From IMG/VR virus record IMGVR_UViG_3300013131_005618, positions 1-30,239 of that record: a DNA stretch of 30,239 nt. One strand, given 5' to 3'. The translations under genes were made by a program, and so were the position numbers. The DNA is from a virus. This document shows, piece by piece, positions 7,046 through 13,538 of this stretch. A model generated the notes under the pieces. It saw nothing but the letters and a program-made list of their open reading frames with translations. It searched no databases and was not told where the DNA came from. The first letter of the stretch is position 1; the number at the start of each line of letters is the position of its first letter.

Positions 7046-7064
7046 ATGTATAAAAATCTTAATC
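7046..7064 (+). repeat. Dispersed 19-mer motif, copy 2
   Basis: ATGTATAAAAATCTTAATC, identical to the 10243-10261 copy except for the first base. It lies in the non-coding region upstream of the KilA-N leader. Confidence 0.55.
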
Positions 7065-7153
7065 ACATGAATTCTTGTTTTTTAGAATACCCTAAACAAA
7101 ACCTTTGCAAACCAATAAGGCTTAATCTAAAATCTAACCCCGTTAAAAGACAT

Positions 7154-7188
7154 AAAAAAACCTGCTGTGAGCGTCAACTCACAACAGG
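7154..7188 (-). terminator. Rho-independent terminator of the pilin cassette
   Basis: CCTGCTGTGAG (7161-7171) pairs with CTCACAACAGG (7178-7188) with one mismatch around CGTCAA. On the minus strand it is followed by seven U. It lies 15 bases beyond the 35-residue ORF and closes the cassette. Confidence 0.88.
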
Positions 7189-7202
7189 CTAGGGTTTAAA
7201 CC

Positions 7203-7310
7203 TTAGTTAAAAAACAACATAGAATGCAAGAAATCCATTAGTTGTTGGAATAAATCCAATCCAACTTCTTTCAATACATATCTAAGGAAACGGCGAAAAA
7301 GCATTGCCAT
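7203..7310 (-). CDS. 35-residue amphipathic peptide
   Basis: A short ORF starting MAMLFRRFLRYVLKEVGLDL and ending MDFLHSMLFFN. GGAG lies 6 bases before the ATG and a strong terminator follows the stop, so it looks expressed despite its size. It is rich in Phe, Leu and Met with an Arg/Lys-rich N-terminus, as in membrane-binding or small protein-inhibitor peptides. It is the last gene of the minus-strand cassette holding the prepilin-like gene. Short phage proteins that alter type IV pili exist, but any such role here is speculative. No family recognised. Confidence 0.55.
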   Translation of the reverse strand: MAMLFRRFLRYVLKEVGLDLFQQLMDFLHSMLFFN

Positions 7311-7477
7311 GTGTTTCTCCTTTTGTGTGGTTGATAAACTTCCGTGTTTTCACTAAGGAGAGTACGAATCTCCCTAGATGAAACCACGGGAGACCGTTAC
7401 CGCAACCAATACCCATCACTGATTGCGGTTAGTCATATTGCCACGCCATACAACAATTTTCAAGAATCCTATAATTT
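7311..7477 (-). other. Structured gap between prepilin-like gene and small peptide gene
   Basis: No gene is seen. GGAGA (7357-7361) pairs with TCTCC (7369-7373), and ACCGCAA (7399-7405) pairs with TTGCGGT (7423-7429). On the minus strand TTGAAA followed after 17 bases by CAATAT is a weak possible promoter for the 35-residue ORF. Confidence 0.35.
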
Positions 7478-9043
7478 TTACCAGTCAAAATTTAGTGAAC
7501 GGTTGGGGAGAATGTCCACGATTTTGAAGTCACGACCTGCTGTTGGGTAGGTGATTGGATTTACTGAAACACAATCGGTTATTATCCTAAAGGCAACTTG
7601 CCCCATCGGTAATGTATCTGGAAGTTGAAATGTAACAATTTGGGTATTTCCATTTTCAACAATTGGATTTATGGCTACAGTTTTAATAGTGTTATTTTGT
7701 TGTCTAATTTCAAGACAAATGGAAGTGGCTGAAGATAATAAGCATTTTTGATTGTCCCAAACCCCGCCTAATTTTTTGCATGACCACCAAGATTGAACAT
7801 AAACTTTTGAGCAATAAGTTGACCAAGAGCCACCAACTTTTGTATGTTCACAACCATTTTTGTTATATTCCAATGGCATTGCACATTTAGGAGTATTTGC
7901 ATCTACAAAAGTTCCCCCGCTATCTGAACAGTTTGGTTCAACATTCGGTCTTTCTATTATCGGCGCAGTGTAAATAATGTTACTAATCGGGGTAAGCGTT
8001 ACATTGACTGTTTTTGTTGCAGTTTTCCAATCGCTTGATACTATCGCTGGAGATGGATTACTCGGATAATCACGATCATATTGTTCCGCTGGCAAAGCAT
8101 TATTTGGATAATCATCATAAATATAATCTTTACCGTAACTCATAATTGTTAATGAATTAGGAATTGCTTTTGTTTGATTAAAGTACCATCCGTAATTGTC
8201 ATCAATCCAAGTATTGCCATGATTCGCACAATCAACATAATTTGCATCTGTTGAAATTAAACCATCAGAACGTTTGCAATATCCTGATATTATTCCGCTA
8301 CCAGTTGCAGGATTAAACCTGTTTTGGCATTCCGTGTAATTTGAATGCAGGTTTTTAGCGTAATCTGCTGAATTATTTGAATTGTTATCACAAATCCCTT
8401 GTGCAGGTCGTCCCCAACCATCAGCAAAAGCATTTATTTCATTCGGATTATTCGCTGTAGCAATGTAAGCACCTTTCCATCCATAACTAAAGCTAACGTA
8501 TTCTGTCCAAACATAAGATGCTGTATTGCAATCTACTTGTATTTTTTTTGTATCATCGAATTCTTTTGTACTTGGTTTATAACAAGAACCTGTAATCCAT
8601 TTTTTTGTTGCTGTTTCACAATCCAATCTATTGTTGTATGCGGTATCTTCACAATGCGAACTTGGTTGAACTGGTATCGTGTATTCCCACGCATACCCAT
8701 TGTTTTTACAAGTTTCTTTATCTGCATTAGTGCCATCTAAACAATGTCCAATTTGAGATGTAGCTCCTCCATTTGTGGTGCATTGCCCATCAATCAATTC
8801 CCTCAAACAATTCGGCAACCGTCCCATATCCGCAACAAAACCGCTAACACTCGGATGCCCGTTAATCGTTTGATTTGGATTACCTAAAATGGCGGTTTTG
8901 ATTTTGTCGTAACGGTCGGCGGTGATTTGATAACGACTATCAAAGGAAAATTGCCCAACAGATTTAACAGTAATCGTTGCCATTGCAACGAGTAGCAACA
9001 TGACAGTGAGAAGTTCAACGAGTGTAAAACCTTGCTGTTTCAT
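7478..9043 (-). CDS. Large Cys-rich type IV prepilin-like protein
   Basis: A 521-residue protein with a textbook class III prepilin signal: MKQQG then FTLVELLTVMLLLVAMATITV, with cleavage expected after Gly5, methylated Phe as new residue 1 and the conserved Glu at mature +5. The hydrophobic helix would pack into a pilus or pseudopilus. The ectodomain is far longer than ordinary pilins (about 150 residues). It carries repeated Cys/Trp modules in which a Cys is followed four to six residues later by Trp (ETCKNNGYAW, LDCETATKKW, VDCNTASYVW, VDCANHGNTW, WSCKKLGGVW), probably disulfide-bonded after export. It overlaps the upstream membrane-protein gene by TAATG. It needs a host prepilin peptidase (PilD), as none is encoded here. 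It may be a minor pilin or tip adhesin carried as a moron. Confidence 0.85.
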   Translation of the reverse strand: MKQQGFTLVELLTVMLLLVAMATITVKSVGQFSFDSRYQITADRYDKIKTAILGNPNQTINGHPSVSGFVADMGRLPNCLRELIDGQCTTNGGATSQIGHCLDGTNADKETCKNNGYAWEYTIPVQPSSHCEDTAYNNRLDCETATKKWITGSCYKPSTKEFDDTKKIQVDCNTASYVWTEYVSFSYGWKGAYIATANNPNEINAFADGWGRPAQGICDNNSNNSADYAKNLHSNYTECQNRFNPATGSGIISGYCKRSDGLISTDANYVDCANHGNTWIDDNYGWYFNQTKAIPNSLTIMSYGKDYIYDDYPNNALPAEQYDRDYPSNPSPAIVSSDWKTATKTVNVTLTPISNIIYTAPIIERPNVEPNCSDSGGTFVDANTPKCAMPLEYNKNGCEHTKVGGSWSTYCSKVYVQSWWSCKKLGGVWDNQKCLLSSATSICLEIRQQNNTIKTVAINPIVENGNTQIVTFQLPDTLPMGQVAFRIITDCVSVNPITYPTAGRDFKIVDILPNRSLNFDW

Positions 9044-9246
9044 TATTTCATTCTCAACACAAAATACGAACCCGCCGCAATAATGCCGCTGAAATAGACG
9101 TTGTTTTCAATCAAAAACCACACCGCGCCAATGCTTAAACTGGCTGTGATTTTGATTGCGTCATTTAGTGGATAATTGAATTTTGATAATTGGTACGCGC
9201 CAACAGGCAAGAACGCGGCAATGGACATAGCGATATATTTAAGCAT
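9043..9246 (-). CDS. Small two-helix membrane protein
   Basis: A 67-residue protein starting MLKYIAMSIAAFLPVGAYQL. Hydrophobic segments lie at ~5-20 and ~33-62. It overlaps the prepilin-like gene by TAATG, so the two are translationally coupled and probably function together (assembly, anchoring or holin-like). An internal ATG (9228) is an alternative start; neither start has a clear Shine-Dalgarno site. Not recognised as a family. Confidence 0.6.
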   Translation of the reverse strand: MLKYIAMSIAAFLPVGAYQLSKFNYPLNDAIKITASLSIGAVWFLIENNVYFSGIIAAGSYFVLRMK

Positions 9247-9329
9247 GGCGATTTGAATAAAAAGGATTGAAATGATGACTAGCTTACCCGCAACCAGTTA
9301 ATTTTTAAATGTGACACAATGTCGCGCAT

Positions 9330-9371
9330 AAAAAAATCCCCGCGCCACTTTCGCAACGCGGGGATTTTTTT
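9330..9371. terminator. Strong bidirectional terminator
   Basis: TCCCCGCG pairs with CGCGGGGA around CCACTTTCGCAA, with long A and T runs (stem 9330-9344 with 9357-9371). It lies in the leader between the predicted leftward promoter and the membrane/pilin genes, so it could attenuate or insulate that cassette. Confidence 0.9.
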
Positions 9372-9412
9372 TGCCTAAAAACTTACTTCCTAAAAAAACA
9401 AAATATAAATAT

Positions 9413-9449
9413 AGGTGTAATTTTACACCTGTAAAAAAATAATAATCAA
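9413..9449 (-). promoter_or_regulatory. Predicted leftward promoter with palindromic operator
   Basis: On the minus strand TTGATT (9444-9449) and TAAAAT (9420-9425), spaced 18. The -10 lies inside the perfect palindrome AGGTGTAA-TT-TTACACCT (9413-9430). It would serve the membrane/prepilin-like cassette. Confidence 0.5.
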
Positions 9450-9466
9450 ATTTTATGCGAAACTGT

Positions 9467-9522
9467 TTGACAACTGTAAAAATCGCACTAAAATGACAAC
9501 CACTGCATAAGATTCTTATGCA
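9467..9522 (+). promoter_or_regulatory. Predicted rightward promoter of the replication operon, with operator
   Basis: TTGACA (9467-9472) and TAAAAT (9489-9494), spaced 16. Just downstream, TGCATAAG (9504-9511) and CTTATGCA (9515-9522) form a perfect 8-bp inverted repeat placed to act as an operator. Confidence 0.68.
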
Positions 9523-9545
9523 CTTGTTGTAACCATCCTAAACTC

Positions 9546-9576
9546 GCCATGTTGCAAAACGGCATGGCATTTTTTT
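9546..9576 (+). terminator. Leader terminator/attenuator
   Basis: GCCATGTTG (9546-9554) pairs with CGGCATGGC (9560-9568) around CAAAA, allowing G-U pairs, followed by seven T. It sits after the promoter and immediately before the first ribosome site, so entry into the operon may be attenuated or subject to antitermination. Confidence 0.72.
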
Positions 9577-9589
9577 AAAGAGGTTATTT

Positions 9590-9751
9590 ATGGCTTATTT
9601 AATGTTGCTCACAGTTTTGCTGATTTCTTTAACGGCTATTTCACTGGATTGTAAAAAAGAAATTGACGATATGAAATCAAGAAAATTGAAAAACAAGTTG
9701 TACCGCGCCATGCGTCAAAGCATTGCGAGCAAACGCGGCGTTATCGCGTGA
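9590..9751 (+). CDS. Small membrane protein, possible lysis accessory
   Basis: A 53-residue protein starting MAYLMLLTVLLISLTAISLD, preceded by AGAGG 7 bases upstream. Residues 1-19 form one hydrophobic segment; the tail is strongly basic (KSRKLKNKLYRAM and SKRG). Its stop overlaps the next reading frame, and that gene is a cell-wall hydrolase, so a holin- or spanin-like role is plausible. It is not recognised by sequence, and a one-helix protein this small could have other roles. Confidence 0.6.
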   Translation: MAYLMLLTVLLISLTAISLDCKKEIDDMKSRKLKNKLYRAMRQSIASKRGVIA

Positions 9752-9756
9752 TAACA

Positions 9757-10131
9757 ATGCAAGTCCTTTGTTTAACTGCGGCGTTATACAAAGAAGCGAG
9801 AAGTGAAACACCCGCCGCGCAACTCGCCGTTGCTCATGTTGTCATGGCACGCAAAACAACAGACAAAACGTCTGTGTGTCGTGTGATTGCAAAGCGCAAT
9901 CAATTTTCATGGGTAAAAAACGGTCATGTTTTGCCAATGCCGAAGGCTTCTGCCAATGCAGATAAAAAGGCACTAAAACAAGCGTTAGACATTTCAGCGC
10001 GTGTTTTATTTGGACAGCTTAGAAGTAACAAGCTGAAAGGTAATTATCAGTTTTTCAATACGGTAAAAATGGGCAAACGTTACAAAACGAAAACCAAAGC
10101 CGTGAAAATTGGAAAGCTACTGTTTTATTGA
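9757..10131 (+). CDS. SleB/CwlJ-type cell wall hydrolase
   Basis: A 124-residue protein of the Hydrolase_2 family: LYKEARSETPAAQLAVAHVVMARK, then SVCRVIAKRNQFSW, matching the family blocks (yxEAR, AVAxVvxNR, vCxVi...QFSw), with the catalytic Glu expected in KEARSE. It would cleave peptidoglycan, most likely as the phage endolysin. There is no signal peptide, so it would need a holin or a similar export route; the small membrane protein just upstream is a candidate. A GTG at 9748 overlapping the upstream stop is an alternative start, adding 3 residues. It is unusual for a lysis enzyme to lie at the head of a replication operon. Confidence 0.85.
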   Translation: MQVLCLTAALYKEARSETPAAQLAVAHVVMARKTTDKTSVCRVIAKRNQFSWVKNGHVLPMPKASANADKKALKQALDISARVLFGQLRSNKLKGNYQFFNTVKMGKRYKTKTKAVKIGKLLFY

Positions 10132-10139
10132 GGTGATTT

Positions 10140-10250
10140 ATGACAGTTGAAAAAGCCTTATTGATTGCGGCAATTGCCAAAGCCGTAAAAGAACGTGGCG
10201 GATTGCGTCACGATGTTGATAACGCTGTTTTTTTGGCGTTGAGTGTATAA
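10140..10250 (+). CDS. 36-residue hypothetical protein
   Basis: Starts MTVEKALLIAAIAKAVKERGG. GAGGTGA lies 4-5 bases before the ATG, and the spacing to both neighbours is tight, supporting expression. It is probably a single amphipathic helix followed by a short tail. No family recognised. Confidence 0.5.
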   Translation: MTVEKALLIAAIAKAVKERGGLRHDVDNAVFLALSV

Positions 10251-10261
10251 AAATCTTAATC
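10243..10261 (+). repeat. Dispersed 19-mer motif, copy 3
   Basis: GTGTATAAAAATCTTAATC spans the stop of the 36-residue ORF and lies 11 bases before the next start. See the copies at 5166-5184 and 7046-7064. Confidence 0.55.
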
Positions 10262-10272
10262 GGATTATAAAA

Positions 10273-10668
10273 ATGAACGAACAAGCTATTGACCTATTAA
10301 GCAAAATCCGTGAAGCAAAAAAGCGCGAAGATCGCGCAAATGCGGATCGCGTTGCGTTAGAAATGCAGTTAATCACATTGCTTTCTTTTGTGAAACCAGA
10401 AGGCAGTGAAACACAAAAACACGGTGATTTCAAAGTCACGTTGACTAACAAACTCAATCGCACGGTTGATGTTAAAGAATGGGCGTTAATTAAAGAACTT
10501 GTGCCACTTGAAATGCAGGGCGTTGTCGAAGTGGAAACAAAACTGAAAGTGAACGCCGAAGGCGCACGTTGGATTGAAGCGAATGAACCTGAGATTTGGG
10601 ACATTTGCAGACAAGCAATTACGGTAAAGCCTGCGAAAACAGCGGTAAAAGTTGAGGTGGTTTTATGA
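10273..10668 (+). CDS. Conserved phage protein (DUF7173-like)
   Basis: A 131-residue protein starting MNEQAIDLLSKIREAKKRED. The N-terminal ~45 residues are helical. A core follows (GDFKVTLTNKLNRTVDVKEW, then LKVNAEGARWIEANEPEIW, then AITVKPAKTAVKVE) of a type common in phage recombination operons directly before an AAA_24/Sak4 gene. An upstream GTG (10243) would add residues encoded by the repeated 19-mer and is unlikely. It overlaps the next gene by ATGA, indicating coupling. The biochemical function is unknown; position suggests a recombination accessory role. Confidence 0.78.
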   Translation: MNEQAIDLLSKIREAKKREDRANADRVALEMQLITLLSFVKPEGSETQKHGDFKVTLTNKLNRTVDVKEWALIKELVPLEMQGVVEVETKLKVNAEGARWIEANEPEIWDICRQAITVKPAKTAVKVEVVL

Positions 10669-11408
10669 TTTCTCTCGACGTTATCAAAAAAACAAAACAC
10701 GCCACGCCGCCGCGTATCTTGTTGCATGGTCAGCCTAAAATCGGCAAGTCAACCTTTTCCGCGTGTGCGCCAAATCCTATCTTCATTCAAACGGAAGATG
10801 GTTTAAACGGCATTGACGCGCAAGCGTTCCCACTCGCTAAGTCATCAAAAGACGTGCGCGAATACTTGATGGCATTGATGACACAACCACATGAATTTAA
10901 AACGGTCGTTTTAGATTCGGCGGATTGGTTTGAAAAAATCGTCCATGAAGAATTGTGCAAAGCCGACAACAAAAAAATTATCACAGAAGCCAGTGGCGGT
11001 TATGGCAAAGCCTACATCGAATCGCACAACTACTTTAAAGACATTCTCAACTTGCTTGATGAACTCAATAAAAGTCGCGGAATGTTTGTGATTGTAATTT
11101 GTCATTCTTCAATTCAAGAGGTTAAAGACCCCGAAAAAGAGAGCTACGACATTGCAACGCTCAAGTTGCACAAAACCGCATCCGCCCTTTTAACAGAATG
11201 GGCAGACATCATAGGCTACGGGCGCAGACCCGTTGTCATTTCCAAAAATAACATCGGTGAATTTAAGGCGATTAACAATGAAAACGTCATAAATGAACTC
11301 GTTATTAAAAGCGCAAGCTGTATGAGTGGTAGCCGTTACAACTTGCCAAACACCTTGCCCTTGATTTGGGCAGATTTTTACAACGCATTTATCAATTCAA
11401 TGAACTAA
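10665..11408 (+). CDS. AAA_24/Sak4-like phage recombination ATPase
   Basis: A 247-residue RecA-fold ATPase. The Walker A motif GQPKIGKST lies at 22-30, Walker B VVLDS at 81-85, and FVIVICHSSIQEV is the strand with a polar sensor. This is the phage nucleotide-binding type (PF13479), related to Sak4 single-strand annealing proteins, which promote homologous pairing with an SSB partner. It overlaps the upstream gene by ATGA. It is followed by a DUF669 protein and a Cas4-like nuclease, the usual partners in phage recombination modules. Confidence 0.9.
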   Translation: MISLDVIKKTKHATPPRILLHGQPKIGKSTFSACAPNPIFIQTEDGLNGIDAQAFPLAKSSKDVREYLMALMTQPHEFKTVVLDSADWFEKIVHEELCKADNKKIITEASGGYGKAYIESHNYFKDILNLLDELNKSRGMFVIVICHSSIQEVKDPEKESYDIATLKLHKTASALLTEWADIIGYGRRPVVISKNNIGEFKAINNENVINELVIKSASCMSGSRYNLPNTLPLIWADFYNAFINSMN

Positions 11409-11422
11409 AAAGGTAACTAACT

Positions 11423-12043
11423 ATGAAAACTTTATTAAATCCAATCGCTTTATTATTCGCAATCGTTAAACCAGTTATGTTTCACATGGCGGCAATCAAT
11501 TACACCGTTGGCAGTGAAGAAGCATCAAGTTTTGATGATTTACCTGCTGGCGATTATCAAGTGATGATCACAGATTCAGAAATGAAAGAAACCAAAGACC
11601 GCATGGGACAGTATTTGAATTTAACGCTCACTATCATGGGTGATAAATACAATGGGCGCAAAATCTTTGATCGCTTGAATTTGGTGAATAAAAACCCAAC
11701 CGCGTCACAAATCGCACGTCAAACATTGCAAAGTATTTGTGATGCACAAGGCAAAGCCAAAGGGTCGGCACTACAAGACAGTGCAGAATTGCATAACATT
11801 CCGATGATTGTGCGAATCGCTTACAACGAAAAAACCCGCGCTGGGGAAGTTATCCCTGAGGGGCAACGCAACGAAATCAAAGCCTACAAAAAAGCAGAAG
11901 CCGCGCAAGGCTTTACTGCTCAAGCACAAGCACCTGCTTACGCGCCACAACAACCTGCGCCTTTTGCTCCTCAAGCACAAGCACCTGCGCCACAACCAGT
12001 ACCCCAAACTAACGGCGCACCCGTCGCGGCGTGGGATAGATAA
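11423..12043 (+). CDS. DUF669 single-strand-DNA-binding-type protein
   Basis: A 206-residue protein whose residues ~22-160 match DUF669: FDDLPAGDYQVMITDSEMK, GQYLNLTLTIMG, GRKIFDRLNLVN, TLQSICDAQGK and LHNIPMIVRI. DUF669 proteins accompany Sak4 ATPases and act as, or replace, SSB. The C-terminus (~160-206) is an Ala/Pro/Gln-rich linker with internal AQAPA repeats; it ends in AAWDR and lacks the acidic SSB tail. AAGG is spaced for the ATG at 11423, but the domain itself begins near an internal ATG (11486), leaving an odd hydrophobic 21-residue extension (MKTLLNPIALLFAIVKPVMF). Confidence 0.85.
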   Translation: MKTLLNPIALLFAIVKPVMFHMAAINYTVGSEEASSFDDLPAGDYQVMITDSEMKETKDRMGQYLNLTLTIMGDKYNGRKIFDRLNLVNKNPTASQIARQTLQSICDAQGKAKGSALQDSAELHNIPMIVRIAYNEKTRAGEVIPEGQRNEIKAYKKAEAAQGFTAQAQAPAYAPQQPAPFAPQAQAPAPQPVPQTNGAPVAAWDR

Positions 12044-12062
12044 CACTTTCAATCAGTAAAAC

Positions 12063-12097
12063 AAAGGCAAGTGATGGACTAGATCGCTTGTCTTTTT
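12063..12097 (+). terminator. Probable intra-operon terminator
   Basis: GGCAAGTG (12066-12073) pairs with CGCTTGTC (12085-12092), counting two G-U pairs, then five T. It may partly stop transcription after the abundant DUF669 protein. Confidence 0.6.
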
Positions 12098-12122
12098 CAT
12101 TAACAAAGCAAGAGCAACGAAA

Positions 12123-13193
12123 ATGACTGATCTATCTAAAATTTTAACAACTGACCCAACACTTGAACAGATTGACCTTGCTACCGTGCAAGGCAACGCT
12201 TCAAAAATCAGAAAACCACCGTATCTAGGCGCGTCAACCATTGGCGATTTGTGCGAGCGTAAATTGTGGCTCAATTTCAGAATGGCAAAGCCCGAAGAAT
12301 TTACGGCGCAGCAATTGTACCGTTTTGAAGATGGTTACAGAGCCGAAGATGTTATGGCAAACCGATTCGCACACGCTGGTTTTTCTGTCAAAACCATCGA
12401 CATTGCAACAGGCTTTCAATTCGGCATTAGCCTAGTTGATGGGCATTTACGCGGTCGAATTGACGGACGTATCACAGGATTATTGCAAGCCCCACAAACG
12501 GAACACGTTTGGGAAGTCAAAAGCTGTGACGAAAAGAAACAAGCAGAACTGCAAAACGCGATTGCAAAGCACGGCGAAAAACAAGCGTTAAAAGAATGGA
12601 ACGTTTTGTATTACGCGCAAGCGGTTCTCTATATGCACGCGCTGTACTTAACGCGCCATTACTTAGTTTGTACCAGTGCAGGTGCAAGAAACACAATTGC
12701 CATCAGAACCGAAGCCAACCCCGACTATGCAAATAAACTTATCGCTAAAGCGCAACGAATCAAAGACGCAAATCAAATGCCGTGCGGACTTGGTGAAAGT
12801 GCGTATCAATGCAAAATGTGTCATTTCAATTCATTGTGTTACGAAAACCAAGTTGCCAAAGCCAACTGCCGAACCTGCTTGCACTCAAGCCCCGCCAGTG
12901 ACGGCGAATGGCAATGCGTGAAATTTAACAATCAAAACATTCCACACCATTTTCAAGAAAAAGGCTGTGACGAACATTTGTTTATTCCGTCATTGATTCC
13001 TTACGCGAAACCGATTGACGCGAATCAAGATGAAAACTGGGTTGAATACCAAAAAGACAATAGGACAACCTTTAAAAATGGCAAAGGGTTTTACACAAGC
13101 AAAGAGCTAAACGCCGCGCAGGATTGTAATGCGATTGGTGATATTGGTGTGGATACGATTAAAAGTATGTTTGGTGCGGAGGTAATCCAATGA
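12123..13193 (+). CDS. PD-(D/E)XK exonuclease, Cas4/RecB-like with probable Fe-S cluster
   Basis: A 356-residue nuclease. GASTIGDLCERKLWL (36-50) holds the first Cys (C44); GRIDGRI gives Asp114; VWEVKS gives Glu131-x-Lys133; and YYAQAVLYM is motif IV. Three more Cys follow at 230, 233 and 239 (CKMCHFNSLC, C-x2-C-x5-C). One early Cys plus three late Cys is the Cas4/AddB arrangement for a 4Fe-4S cluster. A further Cys-rich segment (NCRTCLHSSP...WQCVKF) may bind zinc. It would resect DNA ends for the Sak4/DUF669 system. There is no Cas1/Cas2 or CRISPR array here, so a CRISPR role is not implied. Confidence 0.88.
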   Translation: MTDLSKILTTDPTLEQIDLATVQGNASKIRKPPYLGASTIGDLCERKLWLNFRMAKPEEFTAQQLYRFEDGYRAEDVMANRFAHAGFSVKTIDIATGFQFGISLVDGHLRGRIDGRITGLLQAPQTEHVWEVKSCDEKKQAELQNAIAKHGEKQALKEWNVLYYAQAVLYMHALYLTRHYLVCTSAGARNTIAIRTEANPDYANKLIAKAQRIKDANQMPCGLGESAYQCKMCHFNSLCYENQVAKANCRTCLHSSPASDGEWQCVKFNNQNIPHHFQEKGCDEHLFIPSLIPYAKPIDANQDENWVEYQKDNRTTFKNGKGFYTSKELNAAQDCNAIGDIGVDTIKSMFGAEVIQ

Positions 13194-13528
13194 TTTTTGA
13201 AAAAAGACTTTCCCTCCAAAAGATAACTGAGCTTGCTCAAATTTTAAACCCTGTGTATTGGAAATCTACAAGACAAACAATTAACGAGTTTTTGAGAAGA
13301 AACCCAGTGGTTTTTATAAAAAGTTGCGAATGGACTTGTTATGAGCCATCAGACGGAGATTATTTTGAAGGACATTTCACTGAATGCGGTGAAAGTTTCA
13401 TGTGGTTTGTGGATGATGATATTGAGAATTTTGAAAATAGGGAATTTAAAAAAGGTAGATTTAAGTTTTGTCCCTACTGCGGCGGCGAAATATCAGAAAC
13501 GGTTGTTTTAAAAGATGATGAATTTTAG
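13190..13528 (+). CDS. Zinc-ribbon phage protein, unknown function
   Basis: A 112-residue protein starting MIFEKRLSLQKITELAQILN, overlapping the nuclease stop by ATGA. Residues ~44-65 have CEWTCYEPSDGD and TECGE; the tail has FCPYCGGEI, a typical Cys pair. The sequence is visibly AT-richer than both neighbours, with ATA and AGA codons, so it may be a later insertion. Function unknown. Confidence 0.72.
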   Translation: MIFEKRLSLQKITELAQILNPVYWKSTRQTINEFLRRNPVVFIKSCEWTCYEPSDGDYFEGHFTECGESFMWFVDDDIENFENREFKKGRFKFCPYCGGEISETVVLKDDEF

Positions 13529-13538
13529 GAGGTGAAAA

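Noticed and set aside
6959-7192. Plus-strand 77-codon frame
   Set aside because: It runs through two hairpins and the pilin-cassette terminator, has no ribosome site and no domain-like sequence.
8399-8740. Plus-strand 113-codon frame opposite the prepilin-like gene
   Set aside because: It is antisense to a clear gene, Cys/Phe-rich by complementarity, and has no ribosome site. Unlike the HNH case it shows no protein family features.
9275-9301. Nine-codon plus-strand frame MMTSLPATS with a ribosome site
   Set aside because: Too short, upstream of a terminator, and in the leader of the opposite-strand cassette; probably chance.
12123-13193. CRISPR-linked cas4
   Set aside because: No cas1, cas2 or repeat-spacer array in the window; the gene sits in a phage recombination module.
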